A stretch of DNA of 64,000 nucleotides from Streptomyces sp. NRRL F-6492 (GCF_001280125.1 NZ_LGEG01000211.1:1-64000); one strand, 5' to 3'. Shown: positions 43,314 to 52,971, counted from the first letter of the stretch. Numbers and translations: made by a program. The notes: a model not told the origin generated them from the sequence alone.

Positions 43314-43913
43314 ATGAGTGCACCTGGCACCGGGCCCACGCCGCCCGGTTCCGTACCGCTGACGAGGGCCGGCGGTCCCTCCGTGACGCGGCCGCCCGCG
43401 CAGCGGACCTCCGAGCCCGCCCTGCCGGACCGGGCGCAGCCGGACCTCGGCACGCTGAGACTGCCCGAGCTGCGCGCGCTGCGCCGGGACGCCCAGAGCG
43501 ACGAGGCCGACCTGAGCTACGTGCGGCGGATGCTCCAGGGCCGGATCGACATCCTGCGGGCGGAGCTGGCGCGCCGGACCGACCCGGAGGCGCCGGTCCT
43601 CGACCGGCTCTCGGAGATCCTCGCCGACGTGCCCTCGCGGCACCGCAGTTCGGCCCGGCACGTGACGCTGTCGACGCCGCGCGGGGAGGAGTACCGGCGG
43701 CTCGCGGCCGAGATGCTGTCCGAGGTCGAGCTGTCGGACCTGACGGCCCGTACGGACGACGAACTGCACGCGGGGATGGGGCGGCTCGCGGGGTACGAGC
43801 AGCAGATCTCCCGGCGCCGGCAGCAGCTCCAGCGGACGGCCGACGACTGCGGCGCGGAGATCGCCCGCCGGTACCGGGAGGGCGAGGCGCAGGTCGACGA
43901 CCTGCTGGCCTGA
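43314..43913 (+). CDS. rsiG: c-di-GMP-binding anti-sigma factor RsiG
   Basis: 199 aa from ATG 43314 with GAGGGG upstream. The helical core carries two exact copies of the RsiG c-di-GMP signature E(X)3S(X)2R(X)3Q(X)3D. They are at E64-D79 ([16 protein letters not shown]) and E162-D177 ([16 protein letters not shown]). In Streptomyces, RsiG armed with a c-di-GMP dimer sequesters the sporulation sigma factor WhiG, so this gene couples the second messenger to sporulation. The N-terminal 45 residues are Pro-rich and disordered. Confidence 0.9.
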   Translation: MSAPGTGPTPPGSVPLTRAGGPSVTRPPAQRTSEPALPDRAQPDLGTLRLPELRALRRDAQSDEADLSYVRRMLQGRIDILRAELARRTDPEAPVLDRLSEILADVPSRHRSSARHVTLSTPRGEEYRRLAAEMLSEVELSDLTARTDDELHAGMGRLAGYEQQISRRRQQLQRTADDCGAEIARRYREGEAQVDDLLA

Positions 43914-43916
43914 GGC

Positions 43917-44046
43917 CTTCCGGGGCGCCGCCGGACCGCCTTCCGGACCGTCTTCCGGACCGTCTTCCGGACCGTCTTCCGGGCCGTCTCCGGGGCGCCT
44001 TCCGAACCGCCTTCCGGGCCGTCTTCCGGGCCGTCTCCGAGGCGCC
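43917..44046. repeat. 12-bp-period tandem repeat downstream of rsiG
   Basis: Consecutive units of CTTCCGGACCGT with variants CTTCCGGGCCGT and CTCCGGGGCGC, about ten in 130 bp, ending 35 bp before the next promoter. Confidence 0.85.
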
Positions 44047-44080
44047 CGAAAACCCGGTGCGGGCCCGCCGGGGGCCTGCG

Positions 44081-44086
44081 TAGGGT
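44081..44086 (+). promoter_or_regulatory. -10 element of leaderless acetyltransferase transcript
   Basis: TAGGGT with six bases to the ATG at 44093. Confidence 0.5.
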
Positions 44087-44092
44087 CGGGGG

Positions 44093-45337
44093 ATGACTGT
44101 CGACGTACGCGCGGTGACGGAGTCCGAGTTCCCCGACTGGCTGCGGGGCCTGCGCACCGGTTTCCTCCGTCCGCCCGTGGTGCCGGACGGGGACGTGGCC
44201 GACCGGCTGCCGCACGTGGACCTGGCGCGGACCCTCGGGGCGTTCGACCGGGACCGGATCGTCGCCACCTTCCGCTCGTTCCGGCAGGAGGTCAGCACGG
44301 TCGGCGGGGGGAGTCTCCCCGCCGACGCGATCACCCAGGTGACGGTCTCGCCGACGCACCGGCGCCAGGGCCTGCTGAGCCGCATGATGGCCGCCGACCT
44401 GGCCGCCGCGAAGGAGCGGGGCGACGCGCTCGCGACCCTGATCGCCGCCGAGTACCCGATCTACGGCCGCTTCGGCTTCGGCCCGGCGAGCTGGACCACC
44501 GACTGGAGCGTGGACCTGCGGCGGACCGGGCTCGACCCGCGCCGCTCGGGCCGCCCCGAGGACGGCGGCCGCGTCGACCTGTCCGACGGCGACGAGATCC
44601 GCAAGATCGGACCCGGCCTGCACCGCCGGCTCGCCGGGGTCCGGGCCGGGGTCACCGACCGGACCGAGCGCACCTGGGCGCAGGGCACCGGCCTCGGCTT
44701 CCAGATCGACCCGTGGACGGAGCCGTACTACGCGGTGTACCGGTCGGAGTCCGGCGAGCCCGAGGGGTTCGTGTCGTACCGCACCGACGACAAGTGGGAC
44801 GACGCCAAGCAGCCGGTGAACACCGCGACCGTGCGGGACATGGTCGCCGTCACCCCGGCCGCCGAGCGCGCCCTGTGGCTCTACCTCTGCTCGCTCGACT
44901 GGGTGACCACCGTCCGCTCCGGCTACCGCGCGCCCGACGACCCGCTGCCGGACCTCCTGCCGGACCCGCGCGCGGCCAGGACGGTGACCCACGCGGACAT
45001 GCTGTGGGTCCGGGCCCTGGACGTGCCCCGGCTCCTGGAGGGCCGCGCGTATCCGGTGGCGGACGGCCTCGTCCTGGACGTGCGGGACGCGGACGGCCTC
45101 GCGGGCGGGCGCTACCGCCTCGACGCCTCGCCGCAGGGCGCCGCCTGCGTCCGTACGGACGCGTCCGCCGACCTCGTCCTCGACGTCGCGGAGCTGGGGA
45201 CGCTGCCGTTCGGCGACCGGTCGGCGGTACGGCTGGCCCGGCTCGGGCGCGTCGAGGAGGCGACGCCCGGTGCGGCGGCCCGTGCCGACCTGCTGTTCCG
45301 CACCCCGCTGCGCCCGTTCTCGCCCGACATCTTCTGA
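44093..45337 (+). CDS. Eis-like GNAT N-acetyltransferase
   Basis: 414 aa in the three-part Eis layout. The N-terminal GNAT domain has the acetyl-CoA loop [15 protein letters not shown] and the Tyr region [14 protein letters not shown] second GNAT-like half follows, then a sterol-carrier-like C-terminal domain ending in a carboxylate (FSPDIF). Eis acetylates amines such as aminoglycosides; the natural substrate is unknown. Confidence 0.9.
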   Translation: MTVDVRAVTESEFPDWLRGLRTGFLRPPVVPDGDVADRLPHVDLARTLGAFDRDRIVATFRSFRQEVSTVGGGSLPADAITQVTVSPTHRRQGLLSRMMAADLAAAKERGDALATLIAAEYPIYGRFGFGPASWTTDWSVDLRRTGLDPRRSGRPEDGGRVDLSDGDEIRKIGPGLHRRLAGVRAGVTDRTERTWAQGTGLGFQIDPWTEPYYAVYRSESGEPEGFVSYRTDDKWDDAKQPVNTATVRDMVAVTPAAERALWLYLCSLDWVTTVRSGYRAPDDPLPDLLPDPRAARTVTHADMLWVRALDVPRLLEGRAYPVADGLVLDVRDADGLAGGRYRLDASPQGAACVRTDASADLVLDVAELGTLPFGDRSAVRLARLGRVEEATPGAAARADLLFRTPLRPFSPDIF

Positions 45338-45371
45338 ACCGCTCCCGGGGGCGTCGGCGGGTACGGAGACG

Positions 45372-46127
45372 TCAGCGGGTACGGAGGCGGAAGAGGAAGC
45401 CGGAGGCGGCGAGCGCCAGGACCAGCAGGGCCGCGCACCAGCCCAGCGCGATCCACGGCGCGTCGCCGGCCGGCCGGTCGAGCAGCAGGCCGCGCATCGA
45501 CTCGACGAGCGGGGTCACCGGCTGGTGCTCGGCGAAGCCGTGCAGCCAGCTCGGCATGGTCTCGATCGGGACGAACGCGCTGCTCGGGTACGGCAGGAAC
45601 ATCATGAGGAAGGTGACGGCCCCGGCCGCCTCCGCCGTCCTGGTGACGAGTCCGAGCGCCGCCGACAGCCAGGAGACGGCGGTGATCCAGGCGAGCAGCA
45701 GCCCGATCGCCGCGAACCAGCCGGCCGCGGTCCCGGCCGGGCGGAAGCCGATGGCGAAGGCCACGCCGAAGACGAGGGTGGTGGAGAGCGCGTTGCGGGC
45801 GACCGTGGCGGCGACGTGCCCGGCGAGGAACGGCGTGCCGCCGATGTCGAGGGTGCGGAAGCGGTCGACGACCCCGAGCCGCATGTCCTCGCTGACGCCG
45901 ACGGCGGTGCTCGCCGAGCCGAACCCGGCGCACAGGACGAGGACGCCGGGGACGACGTAGGTCACGTACCGGGTGCCGGTGTCGATGGCTCCGCCGAAGA
46001 AGTAGACGAAGACCAGCATCAGCATGACCGGCAGCATCATCGAGGTGATGACGGCGTCGAGGTTGCGGCGGCTGATCCGGATGCCTCGGCCGGCGAGGAC
46101 GCTCGCGGCGGAGAGGGCGTCAGACAC
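45372..46127 (-). CDS. ABC-2 type permease, DrrB-like exporter subunit
   Basis: 251 aa with six hydrophobic helices and the ABC-2 exporter segments SEDMRLGVVDRFRTLDI and LMMFLPYPSSAFVPIETMP. Same family as daunorubicin exporter DrrB. Its start overlaps the ATPase stop by 8 bp. Confidence 0.9.
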   Translation of the reverse strand: MSDALSAASVLAGRGIRISRRNLDAVITSMMLPVMLMLVFVYFFGGAIDTGTRYVTYVVPGVLVLCAGFGSASTAVGVSEDMRLGVVDRFRTLDIGGTPFLAGHVAATVARNALSTTLVFGVAFAIGFRPAGTAAGWFAAIGLLLAWITAVSWLSAALGLVTRTAEAAGAVTFLMMFLPYPSSAFVPIETMPSWLHGFAEHQPVTPLVESMRGLLLDRPAGDAPWIALGWCAALLVLALAASGFLFRLRTR

Positions 46128-47085
46128 GGCTGGTCTCCTTGTCGTTCGCGGGAAGGGGGGCGGTGTCGGTGAGGGCGAGGAAGACGTCGTCGAGCGTGGC
46201 CGTGTGGAGGGCGAAGCGGGCGATGTCCCGGCGCTCCGGGTCGAGCAGGTCGAGCAGGTCGCAGACGTGGGCGGCGCTGCCGTCGGTGGGGACGCCGAGG
46301 GTGAGGGTCTCGGGGGCGGTGGTGACGGGGGCGGCGGCGGACGTGAGCCGCAGGTAGCCCTCCCGGTCCCGGGCGACGAGGTCGAGCCGGTGTCCGGCGT
46401 AGCGCGACTTGAGTTCGGCGGGGGTGCCCGTGGCGAGGGTGCGGCCCTTGCCGAGGACGGTGATCCGGTCGGCGAGCCGGTCGGCCTCCTCCAGGTACTG
46501 GGTGGTGAGGAAGACCGTCGCGCCGGCTGCGGAGAGTTCGCGGACCGCGTCCCACAGCTCCTGGCGGCTGCGCGGGTCGAGGCCGGTGGTGGGCTCGTCG
46601 AGGAACATCACCCGGGTGGTGCCGGGGTCGCGGACGAGCCCCGCGGCGAGGTCGAGGCGGCGGCGCATGCCGCCCGAGTACGTCCTGGTGAGGCGGTCGC
46701 CGGCGTCCACGAGGCGGAAGCGTTCGAGGAGTTCGGCGGCGCGGCGGGCGGCGGCGGGCCGGGAGAGCCCGGAGAGCCGGGCGACGGTCCGCAGGTTCTC
46801 GGCGCCGGTCTGGGTCTCGTCGACGGCGGCGAACTGGCCGGTGAGACTGATCGCGCGGCGGACCGGGGAGCGCTCGGCGACGACGTCGTGCCCCGCCACG
46901 CGCGCGTGGCCGGCGTCGGGTGCGGTGAGGGTGGCGAGGATCCGGACGGTGGTGGTCTTCCCGGCGCCGTTGGGGCCGAGCAGGGCGAAGACGGACCCCT
47001 CGGCGACCCGCAGGTCGAGGGCGTCGAGGACGCGGACGGAGCCGTGGCTCTTGGACAGGCCGGTGGCTTCGACGGCCGTGGGCAT
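46120..47085 (-). CDS. ABC exporter ATP-binding protein, DrrA-like
   Basis: 321 aa. Walker A GPNGAGKTT, signature YSGGMRRRLDLAAGL, Walker B RVMFLDEPTTGLDP, and the DrrA-type C-terminal domain ending TLDDVFLALT. AGGGAG lies 8 nt before ATG 47085. Divergent TetR genes probably control it. Confidence 0.92.
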   Translation of the reverse strand: MPTAVEATGLSKSHGSVRVLDALDLRVAEGSVFALLGPNGAGKTTTVRILATLTAPDAGHARVAGHDVVAERSPVRRAISLTGQFAAVDETQTGAENLRTVARLSGLSRPAAARRAAELLERFRLVDAGDRLTRTYSGGMRRRLDLAAGLVRDPGTTRVMFLDEPTTGLDPRSRQELWDAVRELSAAGATVFLTTQYLEEADRLADRITVLGKGRTLATGTPAELKSRYAGHRLDLVARDREGYLRLTSAAAPVTTAPETLTLGVPTDGSAAHVCDLLDLLDPERRDIARFALHTATLDDVFLALTDTAPLPANDKETSRV

Positions 47086-47136
47086 GGGCGTGCTCCCTGG
47101 GCTCGTGGAGGGCACGGCGGAACACCGCGCCGGTAC

Positions 47137-47180
47137 TGCGTATGCCTTACGCGTTACTGTGTAAGGGTTACGCATTACTA
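47137..47180. promoter_or_regulatory. Divergent operator region, ABC exporter / TetR
   Basis: CCTTAC and GTAAGG form an inverted repeat (about 47145-47166). TTACGCGTTAC and TTACGCATTAC are imperfect direct repeats in the same 45 bp, conspicuously AT-rich for the locus. A plausible TetR operator over the exporter promoter. Confidence 0.6.
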
Positions 47181-47219
47181 GGATGGCCGTCAAGCGTGCG
47201 GGACCCTGCGGGCGGCGGG

Positions 47220-47350
47220 CGCGGTACGGGCCGTGCATGCCGTACGGGCCGTGCGCGCCATGCGAGTGGCGCGGGCCGTGCATGCCGTACGGCTCGTGCG
47301 GGCCGTGCGGGCCGTACGACTGGTGCGGGCCGTGCGCGTCCTGCGGGACG
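47220..47350. repeat. Degenerate CGTGCGGGC-type repeat ahead of tetR
   Basis: About a dozen variants of GGGCCGTGC/GGGCCGTAC at nine-base spacing between the exporter operator and the first TetR gene. Confidence 0.6.
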
Positions 47351-47379
47351 GGGCGTACGAGGTGCGGAGGCGGAGGGTC

Positions 47380-48207
47380 ATGGCGGACGGCGCGAGCGGT
47401 CGGGGCGACGGGCGGGCGGGAGCCGGGGCGGGCGGCCCGGCGGGCGGCGGTCCGGTGGGCGGCGGGTCCTTCCTGCCGCCCGCGATCGAGGCGGCCTGGG
47501 GAGTGCGGGAGCGGCCCTCCAAGGGGCCCAGGCCCGGTCTGACCCTGGACCGGATCGTCGGCGCGGCCGTCTCCCTCGCCTCGGCCGAGGGGCTCGACGC
47601 CGTCTCCATGGGCCGGGTCGCCAAGGAGCTGGGCGTCTCCACCATGTCGCTCTACCGGTACGTCTCCGCCAAGAGCGAGCTGTACGTCCTCATGCAGGAG
47701 GCCGCGACCGGCGCCCCGCCCGAACTCCCCCCGCCCGGCACCGACTGGCGCGAGGCGCTGGCGGCCTGGGCCTGGGCGATGCGCGAGGTCTACCACCGCA
47801 ACCTCTGGCTGCTGCGGGTCCCCGTCGCCGGGCCGCCCGCGACCCCGAACATGGTCGCCTGGTGGGAGAAGGCCCTCGCCGCCCTGGAGGGGACGGGCCT
47901 GGACGAGGGCGCCGTGCTCTCGGTGACCCTGCTCGTGGCCGGCTACGTGAAGAACGAGGCCGTCCTGACGGCCGACCTCGCCGCCGTGGTCGCCGCGAGC
48001 GACGACCCGCCGCAGGAGGTCATGGCCCGGTACGCCCGCACCCTGCGACGGCTCGCGGACCCGGAGGAGTACCCCCGGGTGACGCACATGCTCCGCTCGG
48101 GCGTCCTCGACGTCGCCGACGAACCGGAGGACGAGTTCCGCTTCGGCCTGGACCGGATCCTGGACGGGGTCGCGGTCCTGGTGGCGGGCAGGGGGGCCGC
48201 GTCGTGA
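47380..48207 (+). CDS. TetR-family regulator 1
   Basis: 275 aa. The Gly-rich head is followed by an HTH ([27 protein letters not shown]) and a C-terminal TetR_C-type helical domain. The ATG is preceded by GGAGGCGGAGG; the frame is open upstream through the repeat but that is not credible protein. Translationally coupled to the next TetR gene. Confidence 0.85.
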   Translation: MADGASGRGDGRAGAGAGGPAGGGPVGGGSFLPPAIEAAWGVRERPSKGPRPGLTLDRIVGAAVSLASAEGLDAVSMGRVAKELGVSTMSLYRYVSAKSELYVLMQEAATGAPPELPPPGTDWREALAAWAWAMREVYHRNLWLLRVPVAGPPATPNMVAWWEKALAALEGTGLDEGAVLSVTLLVAGYVKNEAVLTADLAAVVAASDDPPQEVMARYARTLRRLADPEEYPRVTHMLRSGVLDVADEPEDEFRFGLDRILDGVAVLVAGRGAAS

Positions 48208-48857
48208 CGGGGCGGCCCGGCGGGGGCGCGGCCCCGGCCCCCGGCCTTCGCGAGCGCAAGAAGGCCCGCACCCGGCGGCTCCTGTCGGACACGGCGGTCG
48301 CGCTCTTCCTGGAGCGCGGGTTCGACGGGGTCTCCGTCGCGGAGGTGGCCGCCGCCGCCGAGGTCTCGAAGCCGACGCTCTTCCGGTACTTCCCCGCCAA
48401 GGAGGACCTGGTCCTCCACCGGTTCGCGGACCACCGGGACGAGCCGGCCCGTGCGGTGGAGGCGGGGCGCGCCACCGGTGCGGCCCCGCTCGACGCCCTG
48501 TACGCGCACCTGCTCGACGGCCTGGAGCGGCGCGATCCGGTCACCGGGCTCTGTGACGCGCCCGAGGTGCTGGCGTACCACCGCCTCCTCTACGGCACCC
48601 CGGCGCTGCTCGCCCGCCTCCACGCGTACCAGGCCGGCGCGGAGGCGGCCCTCGCGGGCGCGCTCGGCGGCGACCCCCTGGTGGCGCGGCTCGCCGCAGG
48701 ACAGGTCGTGGCCGTGCTCCGGATCCTCGCGGACCGGAACGTCGGCCGGATCGCGGGTGGCGAGACGGCGGACGCGGTGGCGGCGGACGCGGTGGCGGAG
48801 GCGGGGAGGGCGTTCGGGACGCTGCGGGAGGGGCTTCCGTACGGAGCGCCCGCATGA
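48204..48857 (+). CDS. TetR-family regulator 2
   Basis: 217 aa; the GTG overlaps the previous stop (GTGA). HTH SVAEVAAAAEVSKPTLFRYFPAKEDL. Having two unrelated TetR proteins coupled suggests they act together or sequentially on the exporter. Confidence 0.85.
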   Translation: MTGRPGGGAAPAPGLRERKKARTRRLLSDTAVALFLERGFDGVSVAEVAAAAEVSKPTLFRYFPAKEDLVLHRFADHRDEPARAVEAGRATGAAPLDALYAHLLDGLERRDPVTGLCDAPEVLAYHRLLYGTPALLARLHAYQAGAEAALAGALGGDPLVARLAAGQVVAVLRILADRNVGRIAGGETADAVAADAVAEAGRAFGTLREGLPYGAPA

Positions 48858-48861
48858 CCAG

Positions 48862-48898
48862 GTAAAAAATGTAACTCGGTAACGTTTTCCGTTAGGCT
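48862..48898 (+). promoter_or_regulatory. AT-rich promoter of the HelD-like gene
   Basis: GTAAAAAAT (48862-48870), GTAACG-TTTTC-CGTTAG partial inverted repeat and TAGGCT (48893-48898) seven bases before the ATG. GTAAAAAAT also occurs in the MFS promoter at 52447-52455 on the other strand. Confidence 0.5.
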
Positions 48899-48905
48899 CG
48901 TCGGA

Positions 48906-50930
48906 ATGACGTCACAGGACACCTCCGCGCACCCGGAATCCGAGCTCGCCCGCGAGCGCTCCCACCACGACGCCTGCCGCGCCGCCCTGGCCCGCATGAC
49001 CGAGGACGCGGCCGGACAGGTCGTCACCGGCGAGGACACGGCCGCGTCCGGCGCCGACGCCGAGGCCCTCGGCCGCCATCTGCGCAGCCGGGCCAGGGAG
49101 ATGGGCGAACAGCCGCCGGGGCCGCTGTTCTTCGGCCGCCTCGACCGCGAGGACGGCCAGACCCACCACATCGGCCGCCGCCGGATCGCGGAGGACCCCG
49201 CCGCCCCGCCGCTCGTCGTCGACTGGCGCGCCCCCGTCTCCCGCGCCTACTACCAGGCCGGCGCCCACGACCCGCAGGGCGTCCTGCGCCGCCGCCGCTT
49301 CGGCTGGGCCCCGAACGGCCCCGGTGCCTCGGAGGACCTGACGGCCCTGGAGGACGAACACCTGACGGACGGTGGGGGAGGGGCGGCCGGGACCCTGCTC
49401 GCCCGGGAGATCGAGCGGCCCCGGACCGGCCCCATGCGGGACATCGCCGCCACCATCCAGCCCGAGCAGGACGACCTCGTGCGCTCCGACCCGGCCGCCT
49501 CCCTGTGCGTGCAGGGCGCGCCCGGCACCGGCAAGACCGCCGTGGGCCTGCACCGGGCCGCGTACCTGCTCTACACCCATCCGCAGCGGATCCGCCGTTC
49601 CGGCCTCCTCGTCCTCGGCCCGCACCGGACCTTCCTCTCGTACATCGCGCAGGTGCTGCCCGCGCTCGGCGAGACCGGGATCCGCCAGACCACCCTGGAC
49701 GAGGAGATCGCCCGCCATCCGGTGCGCGCCGAGGACGGCGACGCGGCGGCCCGGGTCAAGCACGACGCCCGGATGGCGGAGGTGCTGCGCCGCGCGCTGT
49801 ACGCCCGCGTCGATCCGGCCCCGGCGGACGACCTGACCGTCCCCGACGGCGCGTACCGCCTGCGCCTCCCGGCCGGCGAACTCGCGGAGATCGTCACGGC
49901 GGTACGGGACGAGGCGCCGCCCTACGCCACGGGCCGCGAGCGGGTCCGCGCCCGGGTCGTCCGGGCCCTGCGGGCCCGTGCCGAACACCGGTCGGGGCCG
50001 AAGGGCACCGCCTGGACGCGCCGGATCGAGCGGTCGCGCCCGATGACGGCGTTCCTGGACGCGTGCTGGCCGAAGGCGGTCCCGGAGGAGGTCCTCGCGG
50101 AGCTGCTCACCGATCCGGGCGGCGCGACGGAGCTGACCGCCGCCGAACGGGACGCGATCCGCCGGGAGCGGCCCCCGCGCTCGTACCGCACGGTCCGCTG
50201 GACCGCCGCCGACCTCGTCCTCCTCGACGAGCTCGCGGGCCTCGTCGAGCACCCCGGGGGCTACGGCCACGTCGTCGTGGACGAGGCCCAGGACCTCTCG
50301 CCCATGCAGTGCCGGGCCGTCGCCCGCCGCACCGCGTTCGGCTCGCTCACCGTCCTCGGGGACCTGGCCCAGGGCACCACGCCCTGGGCCGCCCGCGACT
50401 GGGGCGAGCAGCTGGCCCACCTGGGGAAGCCGGAGGCGCGGGTGGTGCCGCTGACGCTCGGCCACCGGGTCCCGGCGGCGATCGTGGACCTCGCCAACCG
50501 GCTCCTGCCGCACCTGGACGCGGACGTCCCGGCGGGCCGGTCGGCGCGCACGGACGGGGAGGTGACCGTCCACCGGGCGGCGGACCTCCTGGCCGGGACC
50601 CGCGCGGCCGTGCGGGCCGCGCTCGCGGCGGAGGGTTCGGTGGGGGTGATCACGGCCGACGGCCTCGTGGGGGCGGTGGCCGATGCGGTCTCCGGCGCGG
50701 TGGCGGAGGCGGCGTCGGAGCGGGTGACCGTGCTGACCGCCGCGCTCGCCAAGGGCCTGGAGTTCGACCACGTCGTGGTGGTCGAACCGGCCGCCGTCGC
50801 GGCCTCCGGACCGCGCGGCGCGAATCTGCTGTACGTGGCCCTCACCCGGGCCGTGTCGCGCCTGGCGCTCGTGCACGCGGAGGGGCTTCCGGAGTGCTTG
50901 CGGGAGCCGGTTCCCCCTACGGCGCGGTGA
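48906..50930 (+). CDS. HelD-like UvrD/Rep superfamily helicase (RNA polymerase-associated)
   Basis: 674 aa. A helical N-terminal arm (ESELARERSHHDACRAALAR) precedes an SF1 core: Walker A GAPGTGKTAVGLH, DEAQ box VVVDEAQDLSPMQ, motif III TVLGDLAQGTTPW and motif VI LLYVALTRAVSRL. This is the arrangement of actinobacterial HelD/HelR, which release stalled or rifamycin-bound RNA polymerase. No rifamycin-associated element palindrome is seen upstream. The last 14 bp overlap the convergent MFS gene. Confidence 0.8.
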   Translation: MTSQDTSAHPESELARERSHHDACRAALARMTEDAAGQVVTGEDTAASGADAEALGRHLRSRAREMGEQPPGPLFFGRLDREDGQTHHIGRRRIAEDPAAPPLVVDWRAPVSRAYYQAGAHDPQGVLRRRRFGWAPNGPGASEDLTALEDEHLTDGGGGAAGTLLAREIERPRTGPMRDIAATIQPEQDDLVRSDPAASLCVQGAPGTGKTAVGLHRAAYLLYTHPQRIRRSGLLVLGPHRTFLSYIAQVLPALGETGIRQTTLDEEIARHPVRAEDGDAAARVKHDARMAEVLRRALYARVDPAPADDLTVPDGAYRLRLPAGELAEIVTAVRDEAPPYATGRERVRARVVRALRARAEHRSGPKGTAWTRRIERSRPMTAFLDACWPKAVPEEVLAELLTDPGGATELTAAERDAIRRERPPRSYRTVRWTAADLVLLDELAGLVEHPGGYGHVVVDEAQDLSPMQCRAVARRTAFGSLTVLGDLAQGTTPWAARDWGEQLAHLGKPEARVVPLTLGHRVPAAIVDLANRLLPHLDADVPAGRSARTDGEVTVHRAADLLAGTRAAVRAALAAEGSVGVITADGLVGAVADAVSGAVAEAASERVTVLTAALAKGLEFDHVVVVEPAAVAASGPRGANLLYVALTRAVSRLALVHAEGLPECLREPVPPTAR

Positions 50931-52383
50931 GTTCGGCTCCGGTCCGGGGCTCAGTGCGCGGCCGAGGCCTCCGTGCCGCCGGGTTCCGTAGGACGAGGGC
51001 CGCGACGGCCAGGGCCGCGAGCAGGAGGCCGGTGCCGGTGCCGAAGGCCAGGCGGTAGCCGCCGGTCAGGGCCTCGGCGGCGGGCCGGCCGGCCGTGGCG
51101 AGGGACTCGGTGCGGGCGGCGGCCAGGGTGGAGAGGACGGCGACGCCGAGGGCCATGCCGATCTGCTGGGTGGTGTTGAAGAGCCCGGAGGCCAGGCCGG
51201 CGTCCGACTCCTCGGCGCCCGACATGGCGAGCGAGGTGAGGGCGGGCAGCGCGAGGCCGAACCCGGCGGCGAGCAGCATCACGGGGAGCAGGTCGGTGGC
51301 GTACGAGGCGCGGACGGGGACGCGGGTCAGCAGGCCGAGGACGCCGACGAGCAGCACGATCCCGGTGAGCAGGACGTTCCGCTCGCCGAAGCGGGCGATG
51401 AGCCGGGCGGACGCGCCGAGCGAGACGGCTCCGATGACCAGCGCGGCGGGCAGCATCGCGAAGCCGGTTCCGGCGGCCCCGTACCCGAGGACCTTCTGCA
51501 GGTAGAGGGCGACGAGGATCTGGAAGGAGAAGAGCGCGGCGACCATCAGCATCTGGACGGCGTTCGCGCCGGCGACGCTGCGGGAGCGGAGGATCCGCAG
51601 GGGCATGAGCGGGTGCGCGGCCTTCGCCTGGCGGAGGAGGAACCCGGCCAGGAGGGCGGCGGAGAGGGCCCCGAAGCCGAGCGTGTGCGCCGAACCGGCC
51701 CCGTGCTCCCCGATCGTGACGACGGCGTAGATCCCGGCCGTGAGCCCGGAGGTCACGAGCAGCGCGCCGCTGACGTCCGCACCGGCGCGGAGGCCGGGGC
51801 CCCGGTCGGCGGGGAGGGCGCGGAGCGCGGTGAGGAGGGTGGCGACGCCGATGGGCAGGTTGATCAGGAAGATCCAGTTCCAGGCGAGGGCGTCGGTGAG
51901 GACGCCGCCCAGGACCTGCCCGAGGGAGGCGCCGGCGGCGCCGGTGAAGCTGAACACGGCGATGGCGCGGGCCCGTTCGCGCTCCTCGGTGAAGAGGGTC
52001 ACGAGGATGCCGAGTCCGACGGCCGAGGACGTCGCGCTGCCGGCGCCCTGGAGGAAGCGGGCGGCGACGAGGACGCCGGGGGAGTCGGCGGCCCCCGCGA
52101 GGAGCGAGGCGGCGGTGAAGAGCGCGGTGCCCGCGAGGAACATCTTCCGGCGGCCGATCAGGTCGCCGAGGCGTCCGGCGAGCAGGAGGAGCGCGCCGAA
52201 GGCGATGAGGTAGGCGTTGACGACCCAGCTGAGGCCGGCGGGGGTGAAGCCGAGGTCGCTCTGGATGGCGGGCATCGCGACCGTGACGATGCTGCCGTCG
52301 AGGATCGTCATCAGCAGGCCGGTGGCGAGGACGCCGAGGGCGAGCCGCCGGGAGGGGGCGGGGGCGGGCGTGGACGTGCGCAT
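50917..52383 (-). CDS. MFS multidrug exporter, DHA2 (14-TMS) family
   Basis: 488 aa with fourteen hydrophobic segments. The N-terminal motif D1 appears as LDGSIVTVAMPAIQ, motif A as GRLGDLIGRRKMF and motif C as GAAGASLGQVLGGVL. Substrate unknown. The divergent-free promoter with AT-rich sequence and the MarR gene immediately upstream on the same strand suggest MarR control. Confidence 0.92.
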   Translation of the reverse strand: MRTSTPAPAPSRRLALGVLATGLLMTILDGSIVTVAMPAIQSDLGFTPAGLSWVVNAYLIAFGALLLLAGRLGDLIGRRKMFLAGTALFTAASLLAGAADSPGVLVAARFLQGAGSATSSAVGLGILVTLFTEERERARAIAVFSFTGAAGASLGQVLGGVLTDALAWNWIFLINLPIGVATLLTALRALPADRGPGLRAGADVSGALLVTSGLTAGIYAVVTIGEHGAGSAHTLGFGALSAALLAGFLLRQAKAAHPLMPLRILRSRSVAGANAVQMLMVAALFSFQILVALYLQKVLGYGAAGTGFAMLPAALVIGAVSLGASARLIARFGERNVLLTGIVLLVGVLGLLTRVPVRASYATDLLPVMLLAAGFGLALPALTSLAMSGAEESDAGLASGLFNTTQQIGMALGVAVLSTLAAARTESLATAGRPAAEALTGGYRLAFGTGTGLLLAALAVAALVLRNPAARRPRPRTEPRTGAELTAP

Positions 52384-52485
52384 GGGAGCTCTCCTGTCGT
52401 GGGGAGGCGACAGGAAAGACGCTAGCAGAAGGTTTTGTTGCAGACTATTTTTTACGGAACTAAAGCCGGGTCCCGTCGTGGTCGC

Positions 52486-52971
52486 TCACCCGCGCTGACG
52501 GGCCCGGCGGGCCGGCCTCGGGCTCTCGACGGGGGTCTCCAGATGACCGGTGGCCAGGCGTTCCAGGGCGCGCAGCAGCACCGCGCGCTCGTCGTCGGGG
52601 AGCGAGGAGAGGGCCTCCTCGTGCACCCGGTCGACGATCCTCTGGCTCTCCGCCGCGACCTCCGCCCCCGCCCCGGTCACGGCGATGATCCGCGCCCGCC
52701 GGTCGGTGCTCGAAGGCCGCCGCTCGGCGAGACCGGCCTTCTCCAGGGCGTCGACGGTCACCACCATCGTCGTCTTGTCCATGTCCCCGATCTCCGCGAG
52801 CCGCGCCTGCGTGCGCTCCTCCTCCAGGGCGTGGACCAGGACGCAGTGCATGCGGGCGGTGAGCCCGATCTCCCCCAGCGCGGCCGACATCCGCGTCCGC
52901 AGGACGTGGCTGGTGTGGTCGAGGAGGTAGGAGAGGTCGGGCTCGGTGCGGGCGGGGGCCATGGAGGTCAT
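52486..52971 (-). CDS. MarR-family regulator
   Basis: 161 aa. The winged HTH has QARLAEIGDMDKTTMVVTVDAL and the wing ERRPSSTDRRARIIAVT. It lies 102 bp upstream of the MFS gene on the same strand. Start ATG 52971; ATG 52962 also possible. Confidence 0.9.
   Translation of the reverse strand: MTSMAPARTEPDLSYLLDHTSHVLRTRMSAALGEIGLTARMHCVLVHALEEERTQARLAEIGDMDKTTMVVTVDALEKAGLAERRPSSTDRRARIIAVTGAGAEVAAESQRIVDRVHEEALSSLPDDERAVLLRALERLATGHLETPVESPRPARRARQRG

Noticed and set aside
48862..48905. Rifamycin-associated element upstream of the HelD-like gene
   Set aside because: No GGGGCTT...AAGCCCC-type palindrome is present in the promoter.
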